From Akkermansiaceae bacterium (GTDB lineage Bacteria > Verrucomicrobiota > Verrucomicrobiia > Verrucomicrobiales > Akkermansiaceae): 53,386 bases of DNA. Under the pieces are notes generated by a model, which ran no database searches, had not been told where the DNA came from, and saw only the letters and a list, made by a program, of their open reading frames with translations. Every line of letters starts with the position of its first letter. The stretch's first letter is position 1. The stretch is taken from assembly GCA_025457665.1 (NCBI GenBank), contig JALOTY010000018.1:1-53386 (forward strand), in the 5' to 3' direction. Positions 23,624 to 31,895 of this stretch are shown piece after piece. The translations under genes were made by a program, and so were the position numbers.

Positions 23624-23718
23624 ATAATTGATTTACAGTAGTTTTTTGTGGATCTTAATCGACGTAAGGATCATCGGTTTTGCCACAAGAGACATCCATA
23701 CTCCGGCGCGTTACGTCC

Positions 23719-24903
23719 ATGGAACCACTCCTTCCGGGCAGTGGCGGCCCTGAGCTTGCGGAACTTAGCGTGGAAATTTTCCGGAAATCCGGCGAATTGT
23801 CGGCTGCGCTCCCATCCAAGGCCGTCCGCAGCGGGGTCGCCGCCTTGGTGCGGGAGATGAACAGCTACTACTCGAATCTGATCGAGGGTCACAAAACCCT
23901 GCCCCGTGACATCGAGCGGGCTCTGCGCGACGATTTCTCGGAGCGCGAAGAGGATCGCAACAACCAGCTCCTCAGCGTGGCCCACATCCGCACGGAGACG
24001 GCCATGCGCCAGCGCTTGGCGGACGAGCCGGATCTTGGTGTTTATGAGCCGGACTTTATCCTCTGGCTTCACCGCGAGTTCTACCGGGCATTGCCTGAGA
24101 CGGAATGGTTCACCACTTCAGTCTCCGGGAAGCGCTATCCTGTGGTACCCGGGGAGTTCCGTGATTACAACGTGGAAGTTGGCCGCCACACTCCGCCGGA
24201 TCATGAGGTGCTGGGTGATTTCTTGCGCCGCTTTGCGGATTTCTACTCCGGCCCCAACATTCTCGCCACGGAGCGACTCACCGCAGCCGCAGCCGCCCAT
24301 CACCGTTTGGCTTGGATCCATCCCTTTGGAGATGGCAACGGCCGCGTGGCCCGCTTGCAATCCCAAGCCGCCATGATCCGCAGCGGTCTGGACTCCGAAG
24401 GGCTTTGGACACTCTCCCGCGGTTTTGCCCGCTCGCGCGCCGCCTACTACCAGCACTTGCAGGGAGCCGACCAGCAACGTGCCAATGATTTTGATGGTCG
24501 TGGCAACCTGAGTGATGCCGCGCTTTTCCGCTTCTGCCGCTATTTCCTCGAATGCTGTCTGGACCAGATCCGCTTCATGACAGACCTCATTGCGCCATTC
24601 CATTTGATCGATCGCATGGAAAACTATTTCGGCTTCATCCGTGTCGATCTGGAAGGAAGGACGCGTGAGCACCTGCAGCGTCTCCTCAAGGCACTTTGTT
24701 TGGAGGGGGAAATCACCCGCGGTGCGGTGTCTGAAATCCTTGGCCTCAAGGGCACCGCGGCACGTGCCGTGATTCGCCGTGCTCTCGATGAAGGATTCGT
24801 GATCTCACCGAGTGAAAAAGGCCCCTTGTGCCTTGCCTTTCCCCACAAGGTTCTGGACTCATGGTTCCCTCAGCTTTTCATCGACTTGCCGGTGCCGGAA
24901 TGA
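23719..24903 (+). CDS. Fic-domain AMPylase with N-terminal inhibitory helix
   Basis: 394-residue Fic protein that probably transfers AMP (or another nucleotide part) to a target hydroxyl. The active loop is canonical: HPFGDGNGRVAR at 201-212 (HxFx[DE]GNGRxxR), with His201 as base. The inhibitory motif [ST]xxxE[GN] is present as SNLIEG at 52-57, so it is a class II, self-inhibited enzyme that needs no separate antitoxin. A winged-helix-like C-terminus follows (ITRGAVSEILGLKGTAARAVIRR, in two parts). The ATG at 23719 (MEPLLPGSGGPEL) matches the usual start; a TTG at 23680 adds 13 residues. Target unknown. Confidence 0.9.
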   Translation: MEPLLPGSGGPELAELSVEIFRKSGELSAALPSKAVRSGVAALVREMNSYYSNLIEGHKTLPRDIERALRDDFSEREEDRNNQLLSVAHIRTETAMRQRLADEPDLGVYEPDFILWLHREFYRALPETEWFTTSVSGKRYPVVPGEFRDYNVEVGRHTPPDHEVLGDFLRRFADFYSGPNILATERLTAAAAAHHRLAWIHPFGDGNGRVARLQSQAAMIRSGLDSEGLWTLSRGFARSRAAYYQHLQGADQQRANDFDGRGNLSDAALFRFCRYFLECCLDQIRFMTDLIAPFHLIDRMENYFGFIRVDLEGRTREHLQRLLKALCLEGEITRGAVSEILGLKGTAARAVIRRALDEGFVISPSEKGPLCLAFPHKVLDSWFPQLFIDLPVPE

Positions 24904-24962
24904 ACCGACCCAGCTCACGGACTGCCCGGCACGGCGAGGTCTGTGCTTGATGGTGGGGCACG

Positions 24963-24993
24963 AAAAAGCCGGGTGCCCAGAGGGACCCGGCTT
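24963..24993 (-). terminator. Intrinsic terminator of the Cys-rich protein gene
   Basis: AAGCCGGGT (24966-24974), a 10-base loop, ACCCGGCTT (24985-24993); read on the minus strand the stem is followed by a T-run. It lies 27 bp after the stop at 25020. Confidence 0.75.
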
Positions 24994-25019
24994 CGAAAAA
25001 TCAGAGACGGTCAGAGATC

Positions 25020-25456
25020 TCAGGCGAGGGTGCCTTCGTCCTCTTCGTCGCACTCCTTGTCCTTGCACTTGCCGGCGAGGGTGCCTTCGTCTTCTTCATC
25101 GCACTCCTTGTCCTTGCACTTGCCGGCAAGGGTGCCTTCGTCTTCCTCATCGCACTTCTCCTTGCACTTGCCAGCGAGGGTGCCTTCTTCTTTCTCCTCA
25201 TCCTTATCGCACTTCTTGCAATCGGCGAGGGTGCCTTCTTCGTCCTTGTCGCACTCTTCGTCGCACTTGCCGGCGAGGGTGCCTTCTTCGTCCTTATCGC
25301 ACTCTTCGTCGCACTTGCCGGCGAGGGTGCCTTCTTCCTTCTCCTCGTCCTTGTCGCACTTCTTGCAATCAGCAAGGGTGCCTTCGTCTTCCTCATCGCA
25401 CTTCTCCTTGCACTTGCCGGCGAGGGTGCCTTCGTCCTCATCGCAGCCATCGTCAT
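25020..25456 (-). repeat. 48-51 bp tandem repeats within the Cys-rich gene
   Basis: Eight in-frame near-identical units start with the codons for GTLA, read on the plus strand as GCGAGGGTGCC (or GCAAGGGTGCC) at regular steps. Unit types run A-B-C-C-B-A-D-D, so the array likely grew by unequal exchange. Confidence 0.85.
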
Positions 25457-25640
25457 CGCACTTGCCGGCGGTCACTTCTTTCTTCTCGGTGCAGCCGCAG
25501 GGCGAGCACTCGCAGGACTCGCACTTGCAGGCGGCGGCGAGGGTTTCCTCTTCTTTGTCGTCATCGCACTTCTTGCAGTCGGCGAAGGCGATGGGCGTGC
25601 AGCAAGCTGCGACTAGGAGGGAACGGATCAGGGTGGTCAT
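25020..25640 (-). CDS. Secreted Cys/Asp/Glu/Lys-rich tandem-repeat protein
   Basis: 206-residue protein with a signal peptide (MTTLIRSLLVAACCTPIAFA) and a highly biased mature part: 26 Cys, many Asp/Glu/Lys, no aromatic residue and no His. After a Cys-dense head (ACKCESCECSPCGC) come eight repeat units of 16-17 residues that begin GTLA: GTLAGKCKEKCDEEDE, GTLADCKKCDKDEEKEE, GTLAGKCDEECDKDEE twice, then the first two kinds in reverse order, then GTLAGKCKDKECDEEDE twice, ending in GTLA. Cys come as CX2C, CX3C or CX4C pairs. A metal-binding, metallothionein-like exported protein is an inference. The ATG at 25640 starts the signal peptide; its leader resembles that of atpE. Confidence 0.8.
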   Translation of the reverse strand: MTTLIRSLLVAACCTPIAFADCKKCDDDKEEETLAAACKCESCECSPCGCTEKKEVTAGKCDDDGCDEDEGTLAGKCKEKCDEEDEGTLADCKKCDKDEEKEEGTLAGKCDEECDKDEEGTLAGKCDEECDKDEEGTLADCKKCDKDEEKEEGTLAGKCKEKCDEEDEGTLAGKCKDKECDEEDEGTLAGKCKDKECDEEDEGTLA

Positions 25641-25780
25641 GGTCGTAGTTGGTTGTGGTTTGGGATCTTGTTGGAAGCGAATTCCGAGTGTCAGAACCAC
25701 CAACCCCTAAACTTGTTCCCGAAAAAGTCGAAAAATTTGGCCGACATGGGAAATTTTTTTCCGGCTTCCGGATCTCGGGC

Positions 25781-28258
25781 TCAGGATTTTTCGACGAGGG
25801 TGCCCTCGGTGACGCCGAGTTTTTCCACCGCGGAGACGTTTTCCAGAAGCTCGGCGGGGGCGATGGCTCCCTCGAGGAGCTGGCGGTAGGCGCGGATCGT
25901 CTGATGGGCGGCGGCCGGGGATTCATCGAGGAGTTCGATGCGGAAATGGCGGAGTCCGGCGGCAAGGAGGTCGGGCAGGAAGCGGGCACCGGTCTGGGCG
26001 CGGCCGTTGAAAAGGGTGTTGCGGCAGCCGACATCGGCCTGGAGGCGGTGGAGCTGGCCGACGCGGTCGCGGAGGTGGACGGTGTGTTTTTCGCAAGGCC
26101 GGCCGCAGTCCTTGTAGGTGGTGCCGGGGCTCATGAAGGTGCAGAAGACGCAGTGCTCCATGTGGAAAAGCGGCATGTGCTGGTGGAGGGTCAGCTCAAA
26201 CCAGTGCGGCGGCGCGGCGTCGAGGAGGTCGAGGACCTGGCGGATGTTCAGGTCGTAGGAAATGGTGAGCAGGTCCGGCCTGGCGCTTTCCAGGAGGAGG
26301 CGGGCGGTGAGGGGATTGGCGACGTTGAGTGAGAAATCAGCGGTGCGGACGAGGTCGCTGCGGTCCTTAAGGAAGTCGAGGGCGGCGAGATTCCGCAGCA
26401 GGAGGCCGGCAGGTTCGGCGCGTTCGATGAGTTTCAGGTATCCGGTTTCGCCGGGCTTGAGGATGCGGGGGGTGGCGAGGTGGATCGTGGACGGGCCGTT
26501 TCCGCCGAGGGCGACGGCGTCTTTGTAACGTCGGGGGTCCTCGAAATCGCAGTAAATCACCGGCACGGCGAGTTCGAGGGCGGCTTCGACCTGCGGCAGG
26601 CTGCGGCAAAGGACGGCGAGGCGCGGGGCGACATCGGCATCCGGGATTTCGCGGGCCGGAAGGAGGTCGCGGTGGGAAATCGTCGCGGCGGGAGTCGGCG
26701 CGGGCGCGGGATTTCCCGGATCGAGGGCGGCGATGAGTTCGCGGCGCAGGCGGTTCAGCTCGGAAAGGGCGAGGTGGCAATCGCCCTCAAGTTGGTTTTC
26801 GAGCGAAGCCAGCTCGAAGCCGGTATCGCCGAGGCGGCCGAGTTGTTCTTGCAGAGTGGCGGTGCTCAGCGGGTGGCGGGCGGCGGGCTGGAGCGGCGTG
26901 GCCGAGGAAACGCTGGCGGCGGGCGATGCCGAGCGGAGGACGAGCGGCTCGCCGGGTCGGCCGGAAACGATGAGATGAAGCGGGGATTTCCGCGGGGTGA
27001 GACGGGCGTTCTGCCAGAAACGGCGGATCTCGGATTGCAGGGCGGGGTCGGAGGTTTTGTAGAGGGTCTGCCCGGGAAGGATGCGCTGGAAATCGAGCCC
27101 GCTGTAGGTCCGGTGGAAGAGCAAGCGGTCGCCCTCGATTTTCCAGATCGTCGCGCCTTGTTCTTCGTTGCGGTCCTCGCCGGCATCGAAGACCACGCCA
27201 TCGCCCGCCTTGAGCGGAGGGTTCTGGGCGGCGGGCGGGACATCGAGACGCACCCAGCCCGGGGCGGTGGCGACGATGCGGCCAAGCAGCGGCCCGCGTT
27301 TTTTCCCGAATCGGCCGTGCGTGAGCGCCGGATGGTTCGTGCCCGCCAGCCAGCCCGGAGTGAGGCCGCGGGAAAAGGTCATTTCCAGCGAGTAGCGGTC
27401 GGCCGCAGTGATGGACGCGGTCGATTTCCCGAGGGCCTGGTCGATCGCCTTGCGGTAAACGCGGGTCACGGCGGCGACGTATTCGGGGGACTTCAGGCGG
27501 CCTTCGATTTTGAACGATTTCACCCCGGCGCGAATCAGGTCGGGGATGAAATCGACCGCCGCGAGGTCCTGCGGGCTGAGCAGGTAGCGGACTTCGCCGA
27601 GATCGCGCGGGATGCCATCGACGACCAATTCGTAAGGCATGCGGCAGGCTTGGGCGCATTCGCCGCGGTTGGCCGAGCGCTGGCCGAGGGATTCGCTGGT
27701 CAGGCACTGGCCGGAATAGGCCACGCACAGCGCGCCATGGACGAAGACCTCCAGCGGCGTCGATGCCGGGTGGCCGAAGCGTTCGATTTCCCGGACGGAA
27801 AGCTCGCGGGCGAGCACGGCGCGCTCGAGCGGCAGGATTTTTTCCACGAATGCCAGGCCTTCCGGGGAAGTGATGGTCATTTGGGTGGAGGCATGGAGGG
27901 CGACTTGCGGTGCGACCTCCCGGGCCAGCCAGGCGAGGCCGAGGTCCTGGACGATGATGGCATCGACACCCGCCGCAGCAATGTGCCGGAGTTGGGCTTC
28001 CGCTGCTTCCAGTTCGGCGGTGAAGATGAGGGTATTCATCGTCACGAAGCCCTTCACACCATGGCGATGGAGGAAATCCATCAGCGAGGGCAGGTCTTCA
28101 TTGGAGAAATTGTCGGCCCGCAGCCGCGCATTGAAGGCGGGCAGGCCGAAAAAGATCGCATCCGCCCCGGCGGCGACGGCGGCGCGGGCGCAATCCCAGT
28201 TTCCCGCAGGGCTGAGAAGTTCGGGCTGGAGGTCGGGATTCAAGGCGCGCCGATTCAA
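25781..28258 (-). CDS. U32 family protein (RlhA/YdcP-like)
   Basis: 825-residue protein of the U32 group, whose studied members hydroxylate RNA (RlhA on 23S rRNA C2501, TrhP on tRNA) and bear an iron-sulfur cluster. The N-terminal TIM-barrel part has LLSPAGNWDCARAAVAAGAD (about 14-33) and the signature FVHGALCVAYSGQC with ANRGECAQACR (four Cys). The middle matches a DUF3656-type region. A long C-terminal half has another Cys group: HMEHCVFCTFM and YKDCGRPC. It starts at TTG 28258 with GGAGG about 12 bp upstream; no ATG lies nearby. No gene symbol is given, as paralogues differ in RNA target. Confidence 0.85.
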   Translation of the reverse strand: MNRRALNPDLQPELLSPAGNWDCARAAVAAGADAIFFGLPAFNARLRADNFSNEDLPSLMDFLHRHGVKGFVTMNTLIFTAELEAAEAQLRHIAAAGVDAIIVQDLGLAWLAREVAPQVALHASTQMTITSPEGLAFVEKILPLERAVLARELSVREIERFGHPASTPLEVFVHGALCVAYSGQCLTSESLGQRSANRGECAQACRMPYELVVDGIPRDLGEVRYLLSPQDLAAVDFIPDLIRAGVKSFKIEGRLKSPEYVAAVTRVYRKAIDQALGKSTASITAADRYSLEMTFSRGLTPGWLAGTNHPALTHGRFGKKRGPLLGRIVATAPGWVRLDVPPAAQNPPLKAGDGVVFDAGEDRNEEQGATIWKIEGDRLLFHRTYSGLDFQRILPGQTLYKTSDPALQSEIRRFWQNARLTPRKSPLHLIVSGRPGEPLVLRSASPAASVSSATPLQPAARHPLSTATLQEQLGRLGDTGFELASLENQLEGDCHLALSELNRLRRELIAALDPGNPAPAPTPAATISHRDLLPAREIPDADVAPRLAVLCRSLPQVEAALELAVPVIYCDFEDPRRYKDAVALGGNGPSTIHLATPRILKPGETGYLKLIERAEPAGLLLRNLAALDFLKDRSDLVRTADFSLNVANPLTARLLLESARPDLLTISYDLNIRQVLDLLDAAPPHWFELTLHQHMPLFHMEHCVFCTFMSPGTTYKDCGRPCEKHTVHLRDRVGQLHRLQADVGCRNTLFNGRAQTGARFLPDLLAAGLRHFRIELLDESPAAAHQTIRAYRQLLEGAIAPAELLENVSAVEKLGVTEGTLVEKS

Positions 28259-28350
28259 TCCTGATCCGGCCTCCGGCGCAAAAAGAAAGGAAAGCGCGCA
28301 ACACGGGGCCGACTTCGGGAGTTTATACTCGCAGACCCGATTTCCCCGCC

Positions 28351-29901
28351 ATGTTGCCCAAAGCCACCCGCCCCTGGACCCGTGAAGAAGCCGCCCACCT
28401 CGTGCGTCGCGCCGGATTCGGCGGCTCGCCGGTGGAGATCGATCGCATCCACGCCCTCGGCCGCGAGGCCGCCGTGGAAAGCCTGCTCAACCCGGACGAG
28501 GCCGATGGGGCCTATCCCCTCCCCGAGTGGGCGAGGATGGAAAACGCGATGAAGGAGGCCCGCGACCGGATGGAAATCGTCCGCGAAGCCCGCCGCGCGA
28601 CGAATGGGATGAGCGCCGAGGAGGCCGAAAAAGTGCGCCGTCAAAAACTCCAGGAACTCCAGCGCAAGGCCCGCATGCAGGAGATCGAGGGCGGTCAGTG
28701 GTGGTTCCGCCGCATCCTCACGACCCGCGCGCCCTTGCGGGAAAAGATGGTGATCTTCTGGCACGACCATTTCGCCACCTCTGCCCAGAAGGTCAAACAA
28801 CCGGCGCTGCTGCTGAAGCAGAACGAGCTGTTCCGCGAACATGCCATGGGCGATTTTCGCGAACTCACCAAGGGCATCGTCCGGGATCCTGCGATGCTGC
28901 TCTACCTCGACGGCCAGAATTCCAGCAAGACGAAGCCGAACGAAAACTTCGCCCGCGAGGTCATGGAACTCTTCACCCTCGGCGAGGGAAATTACACCGA
29001 AGACGACGTCCACGAAGCCGCCCGCGCCTTCACCGGATACACCCTCAACCGCCTCACCGGCAGCGTGACCCAGGTCGAGCGCCGCTGGGACAATGGAAAC
29101 AAGAAAATCTTCGGCAAGACCGGCAAGTTCAACGGCAATGATGTCGTCGATCTCATCTTCCAACAACCCGCCGCGGCCTCCTATGTGCCATCGAAACTCT
29201 GGTCCTATTTCGTCGAAGACGAGGCCCCGCCCGTGATCGTGAAAGAGCTGGCCAAGAGCTTCGCCGCAGGTGGCTTCCGCATCGAGCCGCTGCTGCGCGA
29301 GATCTTCCTTTCCGCCGCCTTCTACGATGGCACGGTGATGCGCAATCAGATCAAGAGCCCCATCCAGTATCTTGTGCAGATGTGCCGCGAACTGGAAATC
29401 CCGGATCTCCCTGCCGGATACGCCCTGCAATCCCAGCAACAACTCGGCCAGGTCCTCTTCATGCCGCCCAATGTCGCCGGTTGGGACTGGGGACGGGCAT
29501 GGATCAATACCAACACCCTGCTGAGCCGCTACAACATTGCCGGCGTCATCACCACCGGCGCGGTCAATGCCCCGGGAGTCGATGGCGACAGCGATGAGAT
29601 GATGATGGACGCTGGCGAAGGCGCAGGAAACGGCCGGATGCTGGCCCGCATGGTCCAGCGCCGCATGCAGAATTGGGAAGGCCCGGACTACGAGAAACTC
29701 GCCCCGCGCGAACTGCGCGAAGATCCTGAGAAACTCGTCGATGCCCTCATCGTCCGTTTCTTCCAGGCCGATCCCGGAACGAAACAACGCAGCACATTCA
29801 TCGACTACGCCCGCTCGAAAAAGGGCGTGGTCTTCACCAACCACGAGGTCGCCGAACTCTGCCACCTCATGATGAGCACGCCCCACTATCAACTCGCCTG
29901 A
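28351..29901 (+). CDS. DUF1800 family protein
   Basis: 516-residue member of DUF1800, a family abundant in Planctomycetes and Verrucomicrobia. Typical blocks are seen: EEAAHLVRRAGFGG near the start (about 11-24), WWFRRILTTRAPLREKMVIFWHDHFATS (WHDHF about 136-140), GIVRDPAMLLYLDGQNS, PNENFAREVMELFTLGEG and HEAARAFTGYTLN. No signal peptide is clear. Always found paired with a DUF1501 gene, as here (26 bp downstream). Function is unknown; export or assembly of surface material has been suggested from context only. A TATACT at 28324-28329 may be its -10. Confidence 0.93.
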   Translation: MLPKATRPWTREEAAHLVRRAGFGGSPVEIDRIHALGREAAVESLLNPDEADGAYPLPEWARMENAMKEARDRMEIVREARRATNGMSAEEAEKVRRQKLQELQRKARMQEIEGGQWWFRRILTTRAPLREKMVIFWHDHFATSAQKVKQPALLLKQNELFREHAMGDFRELTKGIVRDPAMLLYLDGQNSSKTKPNENFAREVMELFTLGEGNYTEDDVHEAARAFTGYTLNRLTGSVTQVERRWDNGNKKIFGKTGKFNGNDVVDLIFQQPAAASYVPSKLWSYFVEDEAPPVIVKELAKSFAAGGFRIEPLLREIFLSAAFYDGTVMRNQIKSPIQYLVQMCRELEIPDLPAGYALQSQQQLGQVLFMPPNVAGWDWGRAWINTNTLLSRYNIAGVITTGAVNAPGVDGDSDEMMMDAGEGAGNGRMLARMVQRRMQNWEGPDYEKLAPRELREDPEKLVDALIVRFFQADPGTKQRSTFIDYARSKKGVVFTNHEVAELCHLMMSTPHYQLA

Positions 29902-29927
29902 TCTTCTAACAACAATCTTCCAAGGAC

Positions 29928-31223
29928 ATGAAAACCAGACGCGAATTCCTCAAATCCACCGTGCTCGGCGCCTCGGCCACGTGGACGGTCCCGCTTTTCA
30001 TCGAACGCACCTTCGCCGACCTCCACGCCGGAGCCAAGGACCTCGCCGTGCAGGCGGTCACCGGCAAGGATGATACGATCCTCGTCGTACTTCAGCTCGC
30101 CGGCGGCAACGATGGCCTCAACACGGTGGTGCCCTATCTCGACGATGCCTACCACAAGGCCCGCCCGCGTCTGGCGAAGAAGGAAAAGGACCTCATCCGC
30201 CTCGACGATGGCGTCGGCCTGAACTCGTCCATGCCTTTCCTGGGTGATCTCTATGGCGATGGCGGTCTCGCCGTGGTCCGCGGTGTCGGCTATCCGAATC
30301 CGAACCGCTCGCACTTCGTTTCCACCTCCGTCTGGGAAACCGGCGATCCGAATGTGAAATCCAACACTGGCTGGCTGGGCCGGTATTTCGACAATGCCTG
30401 CTCGGGTTCCGACCCTACCATCGGCATCTCCCTCAACAAGACCCAGCCCGAAGCCTTCGGGGCGATGAAGAACCCAGGCGTCTGCCTCAGCACCCCGGAA
30501 CTCTACCGCTGGATCCACGGCGGCGGCGAACAAGCCGAAGCCGAACGTTTCTTCGAGTCCCTCAATGCTCCGGACGATGCCGTCGACGGTGCCTCGATCG
30601 CCGAACCCGCCGTCGGTCGCGTCGGCAGCATCGTGGGGGAAAGCAACCTCGAATTCCTCGAACGCGTCGCCATGGACGCGCGGGTGTCTTCGAAAAAAAT
30701 CCTCGAAGTCGCCGCCAAGCATCGCACCAAGGTCCGCTACGATGGCACACCGGTATCGCGCAGCCTGAACATGGTGGCCCGCATGATCGCCGGGAAAATG
30801 CCCACTCGCGTCTATTACGTCAGCCACGGTGGCTTCGATACCCACAACGGCCAGATCAACTCGCACGACCGCCTGCTCGGCCAGCTCGATGGGGCCTTGA
30901 AATCCTTTTTCCAGGACCTCCGTGAACAAGGCAATGCCGACCGCGTGACCGTGATGACCTTCTCCGAATTCGGCCGCCGCGTGGCGGAAAATGCCAGTTC
31001 GGGAACCGACCACGGCAAGGCCTCCTGCCTCTTCGTCGCCGGGGCCGGCGTCAAGGGCGGCCTCTACGGCACCCAGCCCAGCCTCACCGATCTCAGCCAG
31101 GGCGACCTCAAGCACAGCGTCGATTTCCGCCAAGTCTATGCCACCCTGTTAGAAGGCTGGCTCCGCACCGACCCCGAAGCCGTCCTCCGCGGAAGATATG
31201 GCAAACTCGGGTTCATGGGCTGA
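29928..31223 (+). CDS. Tat-exported DUF1501 family protein
   Basis: 431-residue partner of the DUF1800 gene. The N-terminus has a twin-arginine signal (TRREFLKSTVLGASATW), so it should cross the membrane folded. DUF1501 is related to the alkaline phosphatase/sulfatase fold; blocks such as LVVLQLAGGNDGLNTVVPY, GVGYPNPNRSHF and HGGFDTHNGQ (about 303-312) and MTFSEFGRR with GTDHGKAS are visible and carry likely metal ligands. AAGGA lies just before the ATG. Substrate unknown. Convergent with the XRE-cupin gene downstream. Confidence 0.93.
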   Translation: MKTRREFLKSTVLGASATWTVPLFIERTFADLHAGAKDLAVQAVTGKDDTILVVLQLAGGNDGLNTVVPYLDDAYHKARPRLAKKEKDLIRLDDGVGLNSSMPFLGDLYGDGGLAVVRGVGYPNPNRSHFVSTSVWETGDPNVKSNTGWLGRYFDNACSGSDPTIGISLNKTQPEAFGAMKNPGVCLSTPELYRWIHGGGEQAEAERFFESLNAPDDAVDGASIAEPAVGRVGSIVGESNLEFLERVAMDARVSSKKILEVAAKHRTKVRYDGTPVSRSLNMVARMIAGKMPTRVYYVSHGGFDTHNGQINSHDRLLGQLDGALKSFFQDLREQGNADRVTVMTFSEFGRRVAENASSGTDHGKASCLFVAGAGVKGGLYGTQPSLTDLSQGDLKHSVDFRQVYATLLEGWLRTDPEAVLRGRYGKLGFMG

Positions 31224-31294
31224 GACTGTTAGACATCGGACTTCTGCCACTCAAGGTCCATCACGTTGTCAACCCGCATCCCGCAGCCTGGGCG

Positions 31295-31855
31295 TCAAAG
31301 CGGGCGGCCGAGGAAGACGCAGAGGACGCTCGCATCTTCGGTGCCGGGGTTGAACACGCGGTGGTCCACCTCGGCATCGAAATAGGCGGAGTCTCCTTCG
31401 TGGAGTTCGACCACTTCACCATCGTATTCAAAAGACACGTGGCCCTTGACCACCGTCAGGAATTCCTCGCCTTCGTGCGGCATGGCTTCGCGGCGACCGC
31501 CTCCGGCAGGGACGCGAAGGAGAAATGGATCCATGTTACGATCCGGGCGCTTGTGAGCGAGCGATGCGTATTCGATGTCCGACTGGTCGCGATTGCGTTC
31601 CACGTCCTTTCGTTCGGCGGAACGCACGATGGAAATGCGTGGCTTTTCATCGAGGCCTTCGAACAGCTCGGACAGCTTCATCCCAAGGGCTTCGCTGAGT
31701 TTGGCGAGAGTGGGAAGCGAGGGAGTCACCCGGAAGTTTTCCACTTTGGAAAGCAGGCCTTTTTGCAAACCCGAAAGCTCGGCGACGCGGTCCAAGGTGT
31801 AGCCCTTGGAGAGGCGGACGGTTTTGATTCGCGTGGCGAGTTCGACGAGATTCAC
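31295..31855 (-). CDS. XRE-family regulator with cupin domain
   Basis: 186-residue DNA-binding regulator. Residues about 8-63 form an XRE helix-turn-helix (VRLSKGYTLDRVAELSGLQKGLLSKVEN, in two parts), and about 110-184 form a cupin with HEGEEFLTVVKGHVSFEYDGE and HRVFNP, expected to bind a small ligand. This layout fits regulators of polyamine or amino-acid use (PuuR-like), though the ligand cannot be told. It starts at GTG 31855. It lies 40 bp before the LamG gene on the same strand. Confidence 0.88.
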   Translation of the reverse strand: MNLVELATRIKTVRLSKGYTLDRVAELSGLQKGLLSKVENFRVTPSLPTLAKLSEALGMKLSELFEGLDEKPRISIVRSAERKDVERNRDQSDIEYASLAHKRPDRNMDPFLLRVPAGGGRREAMPHEGEEFLTVVKGHVSFEYDGEVVELHEGDSAYFDAEVDHRVFNPGTEDASVLCVFLGRPL

Positions 31856-31895
31856 GGCGGGCAGCTTCGATCCCGTGATCGAGGGCTGTCAAGAG

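Noticed and set aside
25020..25456. CRISPR-like regular repeats
   Set aside because: The units are contiguous, in frame and encode protein; there are no unique spacers and no cas genes.
26480..28264. 594-codon plus-strand frame opposite the U32 gene
   Set aside because: Gly/Glu/Arg-rich antisense reading typical of shadows in this GC-rich DNA; the minus strand carries a full U32 signature.
28255..29892. 545-codon minus-strand frame opposite DUF1800
   Set aside because: His/Gly-rich antisense reading with no family motif; the plus strand is clearly DUF1800.
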